48,261 nt of DNA from a virus: positions 1-48,261 of the IMG/VR virus record IMGVR_UViG_3300042905_003232; one strand, written 5' to 3'. The notes beneath the pieces were generated by a model, which was not told the origin of the DNA, did not search any database, and worked only from the letters and a program-made list of their open reading frames with translations. Position numbers and translations under genes: made by a program. Numbering within the stretch: position 1 is the first letter of the stretch; the number at the start of each line of letters is the position of its first letter. This document shows positions 1 through 8,495 of the stretch, in pieces.

Positions 1-2
1 TG

Positions 3-509
3 TCTGACCTTGTTGGGCCGACTGCTTGCGAGATTTTTGACAAACAAAAGTACATGGGAAAGATGAATAGTCTTGGCCCAGATCCACTTCGTGACGACGC
101 AGATCCAGAAGAAGCATGGCAAAAGATCAAAAAGAGCAAGAAGACCGTTGGTCAGCTGTTGATGGACCAATCTGTCATTGCTGGCATAGGAAACGTGTAC
201 AGAGCTGAGCTTCTATTCCTCTCTAATCAGTCGCCATTTGTTCCAGGTAAGGAATTGCATCGCGACAAGTTTGACTCGCTATGGCGTGACTCAGTGCGTC
301 TCTTAAAGGTTGGTGCTGAAGACGGTAAGATTAAGACTGTGGCCGAAAGTCACCTAACAAATGATGAGGTAAAACTTCATGGTTGTTCACAAACTAGTTA
401 TGTCTATAAGCGCACTGGCAATCCTTGCCGTGTCTGTAGCAACACTGTTCAAGCAGACGATATGGGCGGGCGCACGTTGTATTGGTGCCCGAGTTGCCAG
501 CCGTCATGA
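3..509 (+). CDS. Fpg/Nei-family DNA glycosylase, C-terminal part (cut by window start)
   Basis: Base-excision repair enzyme that removes oxidised bases and nicks the DNA. The frame is open to the window edge, so the catalytic N-terminal proline and beta-sandwich lie outside. What remains is the helix-two-turn-helix DNA-binding region (LLMDQSVIAGIGNVYRAELL) and a C-terminal zinc finger with two CxxC pairs (CRVC and CPSC) separated by the usual strand-turn. The stop overlaps the start of the next gene (ATGA), so the two are probably co-translated. Whether it is Fpg (8-oxoG) or Nei (oxidised pyrimidines) cannot be decided without the N-terminus; the finger looks more Nei-like. Confidence 0.9.
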   Translation, partial: SDLVGPTACEIFDKQKYMGKMNSLGPDPLRDDADPEEAWQKIKKSKKTVGQLLMDQSVIAGIGNVYRAELLFLSNQSPFVPGKELHRDKFDSLWRDSVRLLKVGAEDGKIKTVAESHLTNDEVKLHGCSQTSYVYKRTGNPCRVCSNTVQADDMGGRTLYWCPSCQPS

Positions 510-730
510 TGGATAAAGATCCACGCTTTGTTCAGAAAATGGATAAGAATACTTTTCTGTACCTTAAAGAACTAGAGTACAAAGTTGAAGACATGGGTCG
601 TCAATTAGACGAGCTGCGCGAAGTGCACGCTATGACAAAAGCCATGTACCGACTTGCATTAGATGAATTAGAACAACAAAAAAATAAGTGCCCTAGATGT
701 TCATTTCAGGGATCTGACTACATTGACTGA
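506..730 (+). CDS. Small coiled-coil protein with a terminal CxxC
   Basis: About 74 residues. I chose the ATG that overlaps the glycosylase stop (ATGATG, so either of two adjacent Met codons) rather than a start 24 bases upstream inside the glycosylase. The middle is a charged heptad-like helix (LKELEYKVEDMGRQLDELRE) and the end carries CPRC, perhaps half of a zinc knuckle. Function unknown; coupling to the DNA-repair gene is the only context. Confidence 0.7.
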   Translation: MMDKDPRFVQKMDKNTFLYLKELEYKVEDMGRQLDELREVHAMTKAMYRLALDELEQQKNKCPRCSFQGSDYID

Positions 731-956
731 TCTAAAGTACGACACGCCAACTGTGTACAACGACGGCGATCACGACAAGTTTGCACACTACGCTGAAAAA
801 GACGAGATCACGAAAGCACTTGTTGAGGGAATTCCGATCGTTGCAATCTGCGGAAAAGTGTGGGTGCCTTCTCGAGATCCTAGCGGATTTCCGATATGTC
901 CGCAATGTAAAGAAATGTTTGATCAATTATCTTGGTTGAACGATAGCCAAGTATAA
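723..956 (+). CDS. DUF3039-family protein
   Basis: 77 residues from a TTG start that overlaps the preceding stop. It matches the actinobacterial DUF3039 pattern: an N-terminal DGDHDKFAHY segment, then PIVAICGKVWVPSRDP and CPQCKEMFDQL. Family members are small, nearly universal in actinobacteria and of unknown role; the conserved Cys residues suggest a metal site. This is one of the clearer markers of an actinobacterial host. Its presence in a phage suggests a captured host gene. Confidence 0.85.
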   Translation: MTDLKYDTPTVYNDGDHDKFAHYAEKDEITKALVEGIPIVAICGKVWVPSRDPSGFPICPQCKEMFDQLSWLNDSQV

Positions 957-999
957 TTTCAATTCCTAATCAATCATCTTTGCGAACGAGGTCATTTCC

Positions 1000-3048
1000 G
1001 TGTCAACATCCATATTTTCTTTCCGCCTAAGCGACGACTTCGTTAGCACGTATCGGGGGCAAAAAGCGCCATTTGGCTACGCTGATGCCGCTGGAAACTC
1101 CGTTGGAGAAATTACGTTTCTTCGCACATATTCGCGGCTAAAGGAAGATGGCACAAAAGAAACATGGGTTGATGTTTGTGAGCGCGTTATCAACGGCATG
1201 TATTCACTTCAAAAGGATCATTGCAAAGCAAACCGCCTTCCGTGGAATGATGCAAAAGGACAAGCAAGCGCAAAGGAAGCTTTTGATCGCCTGTTTCAAT
1301 TGAAGTGGACTCCACCAGGACGTGGCCTTTGGGTCATGGGCACACCGCTTGTCAACGTGCAGCGCAACTCAGCCGCATTGCAAAACTGCGCGTTTGTATC
1401 AACTGCTGAAATGAACAAGAACAATCCAGCTAAACCATTTGCTTTCTTGATGGAAGCATCAATGCTTGGTGTTGGCGTTGGTTTTGATGACAAGGGTGCA
1501 GACAAAGACTTTACAATTTATAAGCCAACTGGCGCACCGCTTAGCTTTAGTATTCCAGACACACGCGAAGGTTGGGTTGAGTCCGTTGCAATGCTGCTTA
1601 ACTCGTATTTGAAAGCTGATCAGTTGCCTGTAAACTTTGATTACAGCGAAGTTCGCCCGGCAGGAACACCAATCAAAACATTCGGTGGAACCGCGGCAGG
1701 GCACGAGCCGCTTGAAAAGCTTCACAACCATATCCATCGCATCTTTTTTGATCGTGCTGGCGATAAGCTTACACGTGTTGACATTGCTGACATTGGAAAC
1801 TTAATTGGAGTTTGCGTAGTTTCTGGCAACGTCCGTCGTTCGGCTGAGTTGCTGCTTGGTCGCCTTGATGACCAAGACTTCTTAAACCTTAAGAATTCAG
1901 AAAAGTTTCCTGAGCGAAACTCGTATGACCCAACAGCGCCGGGTTGGGGTTGGATGTCCAATAACTCTGTAGCAACATCAGTTGGTGCAGACTTGTCACC
2001 AATCATTGAAGGCATCGCTTTGAACGGCGAACCTGGTGTTATTTGGATGGACATGTCGCGTAAGTATGGTCGCCTTGCCGATCCAGCAAACAACAAAGAT
2101 CACCGTGTTGCTGGCTACAACCCGTGTGCTGAGCAGTCACTTGAGTCTTATGAATGTTGCACGTTGGTTGAAACATACCTCGGCCGACACGAGAATCTTG
2201 AAGACTACAAGCGCACTTTGAAGTTTGCATATCTCTACGCTAAGACCGTTACGCTTTTGCCAACGCACTGGGAAGAGACGAACGCAATTATGCAGCGCAA
2301 CCGCCGCATTGGAACCTCAATGTCTGGCGTTGCTGACTTTGCAGATAACAATGGACTACCAACACTTCGTGATTGGATGGATCAGGGTTACGGCGTTATT
2401 CGTGAATATGACAACATCTATTCTGAGTGGTTGGGTATCCGCGAGTCAATCAAGATGACAACAGTAAAGCCTTCAGGTACTGTTTCAATCTTGGCTGGTG
2501 AGTCGCCAGGAGTTCACTGGACACCAGGTGGAAAGTTCTTTAACCGCGCTATTCGCTTTGCGAATGAAGATCCAATGTTGCCACTGTTCAAGATGGCTAA
2601 CTACCGCGTTGAACCAGCATCTGAGTCGCCAGATACAACAAGCGTTGTTTTCTTTCCAATCAAGTCAAAGGCAGCTCGAGCAGAAAAAGATGTAACCATC
2701 TTTGAAAAGATGTCATTGGCTGCTGCAGCACAGCGCTACTGGTCAGACAACTCTGTATCCGTAACAATTTCGTTCAACGCTGAAACAGAAGCAGAGCACG
2801 TTGGAACCGTACTTCACATGTATGACGGGCAGCTTAAGACTGTTTCGTTCTTGCCGAGCGGCAACATGACATACCCGCAGATGCCGTATACTCAGATTAC
2901 TCAAGAAGAATACAACAAAGCAACAGTTGCGTTGTTTCCAATTGACTTTACAGGTGTGTACGGTGGACTTGCTGCAGACGCTATTGGCGAAGCGTATTGC
3001 ACAACGGACGCTTGTGAGATTAAGTTCATTAAGGAAAACAACAAGTAA
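1000..3048 (+). CDS. nrdJ: Adenosylcobalamin-dependent ribonucleoside-triphosphate reductase (class II RNR)
   Basis: Makes deoxynucleotides for phage replication, using cobalamin to generate a thiyl radical; works aerobically or anaerobically without a partner subunit. GTG start, 682 residues, somewhat shorter than the about 740 of the Lactobacillus enzyme. Visible residues: C130 in LQNCAFVST, which forms the redox pair with C387; the radical cysteine C376 in NPCAEQSLESYECC; and a C-terminal CTTDAC (C667/C672), the swinging-arm pair that reduces the active site. The spacings match RTPR-type enzymes. It is preceded by DUF3039 and overlapped by a 53-residue Cys protein. The host must supply cobalamin. 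Confidence 0.95.
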   Translation: MSTSIFSFRLSDDFVSTYRGQKAPFGYADAAGNSVGEITFLRTYSRLKEDGTKETWVDVCERVINGMYSLQKDHCKANRLPWNDAKGQASAKEAFDRLFQLKWTPPGRGLWVMGTPLVNVQRNSAALQNCAFVSTAEMNKNNPAKPFAFLMEASMLGVGVGFDDKGADKDFTIYKPTGAPLSFSIPDTREGWVESVAMLLNSYLKADQLPVNFDYSEVRPAGTPIKTFGGTAAGHEPLEKLHNHIHRIFFDRAGDKLTRVDIADIGNLIGVCVVSGNVRRSAELLLGRLDDQDFLNLKNSEKFPERNSYDPTAPGWGWMSNNSVATSVGADLSPIIEGIALNGEPGVIWMDMSRKYGRLADPANNKDHRVAGYNPCAEQSLESYECCTLVETYLGRHENLEDYKRTLKFAYLYAKTVTLLPTHWEETNAIMQRNRRIGTSMSGVADFADNNGLPTLRDWMDQGYGVIREYDNIYSEWLGIRESIKMTTVKPSGTVSILAGESPGVHWTPGGKFFNRAIRFANEDPMLPLFKMANYRVEPASESPDTTSVVFFPIKSKAARAEKDVTIFEKMSLAAAAQRYWSDNSVSVTISFNAETEAEHVGTVLHMYDGQLKTVSFLPSGNMTYPQMPYTQITQEEYNKATVALFPIDFTGVYGGLAADAIGEAYCTTDACEIKFIKENNK

Positions 3049-3209
3049 TGGGCGATACAGCAGTTGTTCATCTGTCTAAGGCAAGTTCTGGGCTTAGCTT
3101 TTATTCAACTGCCTGTGGACTAACTGACGACTCGCTTTGGGTGTCAATTGGTAAGCAGCACGTTACGTGTCAAGAGTGCTTAAAGGCCACTAAAACACAG
3201 AAAAAGTAA
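3048..3209 (+). CDS. 53-residue Cys-containing protein overlapping nrdJ
   Basis: Starts at the TAATG overlap with the reductase stop, so it is very likely translationally coupled to it. The product has a lone Cys (STACGL) and a CQEC pair, then a lysine-rich tail. The three cysteines could bind zinc or act as a thiol partner to the reductase, but that is only inference from the overlap. No family recognised. Confidence 0.65.
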   Translation: MGDTAVVHLSKASSGLSFYSTACGLTDDSLWVSIGKQHVTCQECLKATKTQKK

Positions 3210-3215
3210 AGCTTT

Positions 3216-4214
3216 ATGGCACACAAAGCTACACCAGACTTGCTTAACTACGGTGCTACATATGACAGGGTTGTCGCTGAAGACGACCCAAACGGAGTTA
3301 TGTACACTTTTGAGAATGTAATTCTTGGTGGCACGACTGCAGATGAAAACACAATATGTTTGAATGGAACATACGTAATTTTCACTGGTGTGCCGCATTA
3401 CTTTCATTTTCTTAAAGAGTATCTTTCAGTCTTTTTACATACAAGAAGAACTAAAGATAAAGACGCTAAATACTTGTGGATTGATCATGAACACTTTTTC
3501 TTTCCCAAGTACCAAAACATGAAGCCAGTCCATGATCTTGTGTTTAGCATGATGAAAAGCTTTGATGGAATTAGGCTAAAAGACACCGATCTTAAAAACA
3601 CTGTTGTTCTTATTGAAAAGCTCGTCGTAATGTATGACAGCCAAATGATCATAGCAAACACACATTTCCCTAGACACGACTATGGAATGACTCCTACGCT
3701 AAATCTAGAGCTTAGAGAGTTCTTTAGCCAGTACGCAATTGAAGACACGTCGCTGCCTAAAAAGATATTTTTGACAAGAAAAATTGTTAGTGAAGAATTG
3801 CCAAAACATCCAGACTACGCAAGCACTGGACAAAAGTGGAAAAAAGATCAAATAAAATTACGCTGGAATGAGCCCTGGGTTGAGGACGCAATTGAAGACT
3901 ACTTTATGTCGCAAGGGTACGCAGTTGTTCAGCCTTCTGGAATATCAATGCAAGATCAGATTAGACTTTTCTATAATGCAGAACATGTCGCTGGGCTGCT
4001 TGGTACCGCGTTTTACAATGGAATCTTTTCAAAGCCTGGCACACAGTTTACTGCAATAAGAACAACTCCTGCGTATTGGTACAACTTTGAAGGCGACATA
4101 CATAGTGTTATTGACACTCCGTTTTCATACATAAACTTATACAACAAGGTCTCGTATCCGCAAGTACAGATGATGCTTAAGAGCGAGGTCTACACTAAGA
4201 AAATTGCAATTTAG
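3216..4214 (+). CDS. GT61/DUF563-like glycosyltransferase
   Basis: 332 residues, no signal peptide. The C-terminal half carries the typical GT61 layout: KKIFLTRK, a helix around VEDAIEDYFMSQGYAVVQPS, then SMQDQIRLFYNAEHVAGLLG and FYNGIFSKPGTQF. Such enzymes transfer sugars in the cytosol. In a phage they may modify the host surface glycan, phage proteins or phage DNA; the sequence does not say which. A second, unrelated GT-A enzyme lies at 15.9 kb. Confidence 0.65.
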   Translation: MAHKATPDLLNYGATYDRVVAEDDPNGVMYTFENVILGGTTADENTICLNGTYVIFTGVPHYFHFLKEYLSVFLHTRRTKDKDAKYLWIDHEHFFFPKYQNMKPVHDLVFSMMKSFDGIRLKDTDLKNTVVLIEKLVVMYDSQMIIANTHFPRHDYGMTPTLNLELREFFSQYAIEDTSLPKKIFLTRKIVSEELPKHPDYASTGQKWKKDQIKLRWNEPWVEDAIEDYFMSQGYAVVQPSGISMQDQIRLFYNAEHVAGLLGTAFYNGIFSKPGTQFTAIRTTPAYWYNFEGDIHSVIDTPFSYINLYNKVSYPQVQMMLKSEVYTKKIAI

Positions 4215-4266
4215 TTGCTGTATTTGGCTTCTAGTCGCCGTTTCCGTATAAATATAGAATTAGGCT

Positions 4267-4527
4267 ATGGAACAGCTTAAGCATATTCTTTTGCGTATTT
4301 TGGCGACATTCGCTGCGTCTGGTCTTGGTGTTATCGGCGCTGGCGCAATTGCCGGTGTCCCAATGATAACTGCGATCTTTATGGCTGGCATCGGTGGAGT
4401 TGCATCAGTCATTGAAGGATTGTCTCGTGCGTACCTTGACGATGGAAAATTGACAAAGGAAGAAATTGACGCGGTGTTTACAAAAGCAAAAGTTGATGCA
4501 AAAAAAGAACCAAAGTCTGAGGCGTAG
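4267..4527 (+). CDS. Small membrane protein, possible holin
   Basis: 86 residues: a hydrophobic Gly/Ala-rich stretch at about residues 9-50 that can form two membrane helices, then a short charged C-terminus (LTKEEIDAVF, KKEPKSEA). Size and topology fit a class II holin, but the endolysin is about 15 kb away, so the lysis role is only a suggestion. Confidence 0.6.
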   Translation: MEQLKHILLRILATFAASGLGVIGAGAIAGVPMITAIFMAGIGGVASVIEGLSRAYLDDGKLTKEEIDAVFTKAKVDAKKEPKSEA

Positions 4528-4597
4528 TCTCAAAACGGTTGGTATAGTCATTGTTGTAATACTCATTGTCTTTGACATCAAACGAATTAAGAGGATT

Positions 4598-4771
4598 ATG
4601 ACACAAGTCATTGAAGAAGTTGCTGAAAAACTACAACTAACCGCTGGCATCAAAATGATTGATGACACTCTCTACTCAATAGTTTCAAAGAACATAGTTG
4701 CAACTTCCGAGATAACTGACACTCTTCTTGACATTCGCCAAATTATTTTGGCAAATATTGGTGACAATTAA
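4598..4771 (+). CDS. 57-residue acidic helical protein
   Basis: I start at the ATG behind AGAGGA. The longer frame upstream overlaps the previous gene and would read an implausible basic leader, although that leader contains a hydrophobic stretch (VGIVIVVILIVFDI) and a longer membrane-anchored form cannot be excluded. The product is predicted helical and unrecognised. Confidence 0.5.
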   Translation: MTQVIEEVAEKLQLTAGIKMIDDTLYSIVSKNIVATSEITDTLLDIRQIILANIGDN

Positions 4772-4809
4772 GACTTTGTAGACACGGGCGTGATACGGTT
4801 AGGCCCGTT

Positions 4810-5169
4810 ATGAACAACACATCTTGGTTTTCAGACGCCGCATGCCACGGCAAAACTTATTACTTTTTTGGTCACCACGCAGAAAGACCTGAAGCAAAAG
4901 AAAAAAGAGAAAAGCGAGCAAAACTAGTCTGCGCGGAATGTCCAGTTATTTCTCAGTGCCGTGACTACGCCAGGGTAAACGGCGAGCATGGTTTTTGGGG
5001 TGGCGAGTCCGAGGACGAGCGATTTGAACTTGGGTTCATCACAGATCCAACGCTTCAACGCCGTCAGCGTGCTAGAGAGCGCCGACGAGTTGATAGAGAA
5101 GAGCGTGAAAAAACAAATACGGTGGGAGTGGTTGGTCGGCCTAAGACCAATAAAACAACTACGAGCTAG
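4810..5169 (+). CDS. whiB: WhiB-family Fe-S transcription regulator (first copy)
   Basis: 119 residues with the WhiB [4Fe-4S] ligands C12, C41, C44 and C50 (CAEC then C after five residues), followed by the signature turn GFWGGESEDER and a very basic tail (RRQRARERRR) that can contact DNA. WhiB proteins bind region 4 of the principal sigma factor and redirect transcription. Phage copies such as that of mycobacteriophage TM4 are known to interfere with host WhiB function. It could help select the repeated promoters described below. Its 3' end overlaps the convergent minus-strand gene by 11 bases. Confidence 0.93.
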   Translation: MNNTSWFSDAACHGKTYYFFGHHAERPEAKEKREKRAKLVCAECPVISQCRDYARVNGEHGFWGGESEDERFELGFITDPTLQRRQRARERRRVDREEREKTNTVGVVGRPKTNKTTTS

Positions 5170-5320
5170 AGTCTTTATGCTCGTCTAGGATCTTTCCGCA
5201 CATGTTGCAGAACATTACGCCTGACTTTCTACCTCCTAGGTATGTTTGCCAGTTTTCACAGCGGTGTGGAATGTATCCTGACTTAAACCAGTACCACACG
5301 TGCCTAATTCTGTCGAGCAT
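5159..5320 (-). CDS. 53-residue protein with CxxC, last of a micro-gene chain
   Basis: I chose the internal Met (MLDRIRHVWYW), which overlaps the preceding gene by 17 bases; a longer reading would run deep into that gene. Contains HRCENW and FCNMCGK, a plausible four-ligand zinc site. Unrecognised. Its end overlaps the end of the whiB gene on the other strand. Confidence 0.55.
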   Translation of the reverse strand: MLDRIRHVWYWFKSGYIPHRCENWQTYLGGRKSGVMFCNMCGKILDEHKDSSS

Positions 5321-5453
5321 GCTCGTACTGATCATAGTCATAGTTGCAACTGCAAGACTCGCAATGGCTTTGTAAGTCTGGGCGGACAACCCACATGGCA
5401 ATAGCATACCCAAATGTTGCGCCAAGCACAGCGGAAAGCACAGTCATTGTCAT
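5304..5453 (-). CDS. 49-residue membrane-anchored Cys protein
   Basis: Starts inside an ATGA overlap with the preceding gene. One N-terminal membrane helix (VLSAVLGATFGYAIAMWVV) followed by a short soluble tail with HCESCSC. The topology (anchor plus cysteine cluster) hints at a small redox or metal-binding membrane protein. No family recognised. Confidence 0.6.
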   Translation of the reverse strand: MTMTVLSAVLGATFGYAIAMWVVRPDLQSHCESCSCNYDYDQYEHARQN

Positions 5454-5620
5454 TTCTTTTTCCTCTTTTTCTTGCTCAATTTATCTATTTCATCTGCAAC
5501 TTCACGGAGGAAGCTTGGGTATATTTTTACTTGAACTTTTGCTTGTGTAGTTTCAACATGCTCAAGTAAATCAGCAAGTACTCGCAACGCTTCTTGTGTA
5601 GTTTCTTTTTCGTGCTTCAT
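5450..5620 (-). CDS. 56-residue helical protein with Lys-rich tail
   Basis: Start and stop both overlap neighbours by four bases (ATGA at each end), which strongly supports a real gene despite its size. Sequence is amphipathic helix (EALRVLADLLEHVE), then VKIYPSFLREVADEIDKL and a terminal run of Lys/Arg. Function unknown. Confidence 0.65.
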   Translation of the reverse strand: MKHEKETTQEALRVLADLLEHVETTQAKVQVKIYPSFLREVADEIDKLSKKKRKKK

Positions 5621-5991
5621 GCTGTTGCTTTCTCCATATTTGATAGCCGCGCCTTGTTTGCCTTTGGTAGCCCTACTTTTCCAGCCGAACGAGCTCTGTC
5701 CGCCATAGCTTCATGATCTGACCTGACTCGGTGGGAACCAATATGCGCCAGTGCTGTAATTCCTAGTTCTGTGATCTTGTATTTTGCACGTGAAAGCTCA
5801 CCAACTTGCAGCAAGTAGCCGTGCTTTACGAGAGACTTAAAACTTTTGCCGACGTCTTCAATGAGCTTTACATTATGCTGCTGAAACTCCCTGTACTTGT
5901 CCGCTGTGAACCAGTCTTTTTGTGTCTTTGCGTAGCAAAGAACAATGTAAGTTTTGCTTTTGTAGTTTACATTTTGAGCATGAGTTGTCAT
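5617..5991 (-). CDS. Putative winged-helix DNA-binding protein
   Basis: 124 residues. The middle (VGKSFKSLVKHGYLLQVGEL, then YKITELGITAL) looks like recognition helix plus wing of a small winged-helix domain; the C-terminus is basic. It lies immediately behind another DNA-binding protein (5 bases apart) and ends in an ATGA overlap with the next micro-gene. Probably a regulator; no specific family assigned. Confidence 0.6.
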   Translation of the reverse strand: MTTHAQNVNYKSKTYIVLCYAKTQKDWFTADKYREFQQHNVKLIEDVGKSFKSLVKHGYLLQVGELSRAKYKITELGITALAHIGSHRVRSDHEAMADRARSAGKVGLPKANKARLSNMEKATA

Positions 5992-5996
5992 TAGTG

Positions 5997-6470
5997 CTAC
6001 TTTCCTGTGGCTATGCGCTTTTGATGACGTTGAACTGCGTAGTACAGCGGAGACGCATTCTTGATGCCAAGACCCTGCGCTATCTTCCCTAGTGATACTC
6101 CGTTCTGTAAATACTCAGTTGCTAATTGCGCGTGATACTGGCGTGTCCCAGCGGCCTTAGCGCGCTTGACTCGAGCGACTGCGTCATCAGTTTCTTGTTG
6201 AGTTGAGGTGCTGTGCTTACGGCCACCAGATGTAATGATCACAGTAGAAAGAAATACTCTGCGTCGGATACCTGAATAAGCAACGCCTAGCTCTTTCGCA
6301 AGCGCAACGAGGTTTCCACCTTGCTCGTGGTACTCGCGCAGTTGCGCAGTGTATTGACGGCTAATCTCATGATTTGGCGTGTCTTGTGTACGTGAACCGC
6401 AGGCTTTTCTTGCTGATTCAACCATTGGCTTTAATTTTTCCGCGTAGACCGCGGTTAGTTCCTCTGTCAT
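5997..6470 (-). CDS. Tandem helix-turn-helix DNA-binding protein
   Basis: 157 residues from the ATG preceded by AAGGAGA; an upstream Met would add 11 residues but has no such site. It contains two copies of the same module: LREYHEQGGNLVALAKELGV and, about 90 residues later, LATEYLQNGVSLGKIAQGLG. Both read as an HTH of the kind that follows a spacer helix. Two HTHs in one chain suggest binding to a repeated or bipartite site. First gene of the leftward operon, divergent from the micro-gene at 6605. Confidence 0.75.
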   Translation of the reverse strand: MTEELTAVYAEKLKPMVESARKACGSRTQDTPNHEISRQYTAQLREYHEQGGNLVALAKELGVAYSGIRRRVFLSTVIITSGGRKHSTSTQQETDDAVARVKRAKAAGTRQYHAQLATEYLQNGVSLGKIAQGLGIKNASPLYYAVQRHQKRIATGK

Positions 6471-6592
6471 GTCTCTCCTTGTTGTATGTCCTTCGGCGTT
6501 CATTATACATATGAAATAATAAATGAACGTGATAGGCCTTATCTTTTTTAGAGATACTTGGTAACAACGGTATTTTTTATTGAGATAGGTGC

Positions 6593-6604
6593 CATAATAG
6601 ACGC
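6593..6604 (+). promoter_or_regulatory. Promoter for a leaderless micro-gene
   Basis: A CATAAT -10 box is followed by six bases (AGACGC) and then directly by ATG. This is the same geometry as the leaderless cassettes of the 20-45 kb array, though the GGAA element upstream is missing. Confidence 0.5.
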
Positions 6605-6766
6605 ATGATCTTATTTATTCTTATCTCTGGCGCTGTTGGCGTGTTGTTTCATCGTTTTGTTATGAAGGCAGTGAACGAGTACTCTTATTACGGAAATGTA
6701 GACACAACCAAGAACGTAGAGTATTGGTACTACCAAACACGTATTGAAGAAAAACAGAACGCTTAG
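6605..6766 (+). CDS. 53-residue membrane protein
   Basis: N-terminal hydrophobic helix (ILFILISGAVGVLF) followed by an aromatic, polar tail (EYSYYGNVD, EYWYYQT). No Shine-Dalgarno; the start codon coincides with the predicted transcription start. Convergent with the minus gene, overlapping its 3' end by four bases. Function unknown. Confidence 0.6.
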   Translation: MILFILISGAVGVLFHRFVMKAVNEYSYYGNVDTTKNVEYWYYQTRIEEKQNA

Positions 6767-6945
6767 TAGTTCTTAAGTTTTATCTTGTCTGGCGTCCAGC
6801 GCATCTTGTGAGCCCTACGCGCCTCATTTGCCTGTAGCTTACGTGTTCTTTCTGGCTCAGGAAGAAGATTGTACGCCTCGACACGTTTGCGATTTTTTCT
6901 TTCGCGCTCGTAGTCTTTTCGTGCCTGCGGATCTTTCAGTGGCAT
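6763..6945 (-). CDS. 60-residue very basic protein
   Basis: Starts at MPLKDPQARKDYERERK, just after the stop of the oxygenase upstream; an alternative start 21 codons earlier would overlap that gene. Rich in Arg/Lys with ERERKNRKRVEAY and RRAHKMRW. The opening resembles the leader found before HNH domains in phage endonucleases, but no HNH motif follows, so it is either a remnant or an independent nucleic-acid-binding peptide. Confidence 0.5.
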   Translation of the reverse strand: MPLKDPQARKDYERERKNRKRVEAYNLLPEPERTRKLQANEARRAHKMRWTPDKIKLKNY

Positions 6946-6950
6946 AACTA

Positions 6951-7829
6951 CTACTGTACCTCTGAAGTGTTGCTTTTGTACAACCGATCTACTAACGGGC
7001 TTTGCCACACTGGAAGGCTACCGTATTTCTTTTCTATTCTGCCTTCGGTATACGTGTGTCGCACGTCGTTTTCATTTTTTGCCATTTCTTTTGCAATTAT
7101 CTGCCACTCTTCTTTTCCATGCTTAGCCTCTCCGTCGTACCAGTCAGATGTTCCTTCTGCTGTGTACTTTAAGAAGTTTCTTGCAATAAGCCTGTGGCCG
7201 TTCTTAATCTCTGTTACTCCGTGAAAGTATGGCTTATCGCCAGGAAACAGCGGCGAACCTGACGGAAACACGAGTATGTCGCCAGCCTGTGGTCGGTACT
7301 TAATGATCTGTTCGTCAACGCAGAAGTGTATTTCACCACCTTCGTAGTCATCATTGAAATACGTTGTTGCTGTAATTAGAAACTTTTCACCGGGCCAATA
7401 CCACTCTCCAATGTTGAAGTCAGTGTGGTAGTGCATTGTTAGGCTATCGTCTTTGGTTTCGGCAACAACAACATTTGGATAATACATGCAATAATTGCAA
7501 GTAGGCATTAGCACGGTTTCTGGAATAGGGACATTGTGTACGCCAACATAGTGTGACATTGCAGCAATGTTTGCTTTTTCTACTGTATTGCAAAAATCCA
7601 TTTCAGTTCTGTACATTGGTTCTAGCGTTTTGCTATCTTTGTTTGAATTAGCCCACGTGTACTTTCCAAATACAAACCAATCATTCCAGTCATTTAGGTA
7701 ATACTGACCGTTGCTTGACTCAAATGATTTTCGCGCTGTGTTCATTAAATCTGCCACATTCGGCAGCAGCCCGGTGTACACGTGTATGAGGGGGTGTAGC
7801 TCTTTGTATCTTAAATGAACGCCGTGCAT
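6951..7829 (-). CDS. 2-oxoglutarate/Fe(II)-dependent oxygenase (prolyl-4-hydroxylase-like), larger
   Basis: 292 residues with the complete double-stranded beta-helix signature in the C-terminal half: H135-x-D137 (HTD), distal H203 in YFHGV and R213 (HRLIAR), which hold iron and 2-oxoglutarate. Between them lie the characteristic YFNDDYEGGEI and PQAGDILVFPSG. The family hydroxylates proteins, DNA bases or small molecules; the substrate cannot be read from sequence. It lies ten bases downstream of a second such enzyme, from which it is probably co-transcribed. Confidence 0.88.
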   Translation of the reverse strand: MHGVHLRYKELHPLIHVYTGLLPNVADLMNTARKSFESSNGQYYLNDWNDWFVFGKYTWANSNKDSKTLEPMYRTEMDFCNTVEKANIAAMSHYVGVHNVPIPETVLMPTCNYCMYYPNVVVAETKDDSLTMHYHTDFNIGEWYWPGEKFLITATTYFNDDYEGGEIHFCVDEQIIKYRPQAGDILVFPSGSPLFPGDKPYFHGVTEIKNGHRLIARNFLKYTAEGTSDWYDGEAKHGKEEWQIIAKEMAKNENDVRHTYTEGRIEKKYGSLPVWQSPLVDRLYKSNTSEVQ

Positions 7830-7838
7830 GGATTTATA

Positions 7839-8453
7839 CTAATCCATACGATCATCGGAAGTTTTTACCGCCCAAAACTGAGGCACTGTGTAGCGAAGTC
7901 CAGACTCAAGAACGCTTACAGAATGAGTAAATGGCCTGGTGCCTGGGAACAAAATAAGGGTTCCCGCCCTTGGAATGATTCTAATACCCTGAATATCAAA
8001 ACTAAAAACACCGCCAACAAAATCATCATTGAGATAAAGAACCGAACTTACGTCCCTATGTGGATAACCGTTAGGTGTTGGTCCCGCAATTAGTTCGGCG
8101 CGGTCAAAATGCCCTGGCAGTTCAGCGCCTTCAACATAGACGGTAACTGCATACTTAGTTTCTGGATGTACTTCTAGAGAAAATGATCTTTCAATTTCTT
8201 CTTGTATTCTTGACACTTGTCCATCAAGGGTTTTATACAAAGCATCATTATCAGAATAATCAATAATCACAGGCGGGCGTTTTATGTGTCTATTGGTTTG
8301 GTCGTGGTACACCAATGATGCGCGTTCAACACCTCCATCAAGCATGGTGTTGAGGTGTGTTATCTTTACTTCGCTCAATAATTTTGCTATTTCGTGCAGA
8401 ACGTCACTGTTAATAAAGTTTGGGATTACCACAATTCTATGCGAGTTGTTCAC
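7839..8453 (-). CDS. 2-oxoglutarate/Fe(II)-dependent oxygenase, smaller
   Basis: 204 residues. Iron ligands H132-x-D134 (HRD) and H177 (FTHSV), co-substrate Arg R187 (LRYTV), with VLYLNDDFVGG and PRAGTLILFPG between. The two adjacent oxygenases share fold but little sequence, so they are not a recent duplication and probably act on different substrates. Together with the nearby desaturase and the secreted protein they suggest modification of surface molecules, though phage-protein or DNA hydroxylation is equally possible. Confidence 0.88.
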   Translation of the reverse strand: MNNSHRIVVIPNFINSDVLHEIAKLLSEVKITHLNTMLDGGVERASLVYHDQTNRHIKRPPVIIDYSDNDALYKTLDGQVSRIQEEIERSFSLEVHPETKYAVTVYVEGAELPGHFDRAELIAGPTPNGYPHRDVSSVLYLNDDFVGGVFSFDIQGIRIIPRAGTLILFPGTRPFTHSVSVLESGLRYTVPQFWAVKTSDDRMD

Positions 8454-8495
8454 GAGGGTATACTAACCTACATGATCAGTAGAAATCTTAATAGT

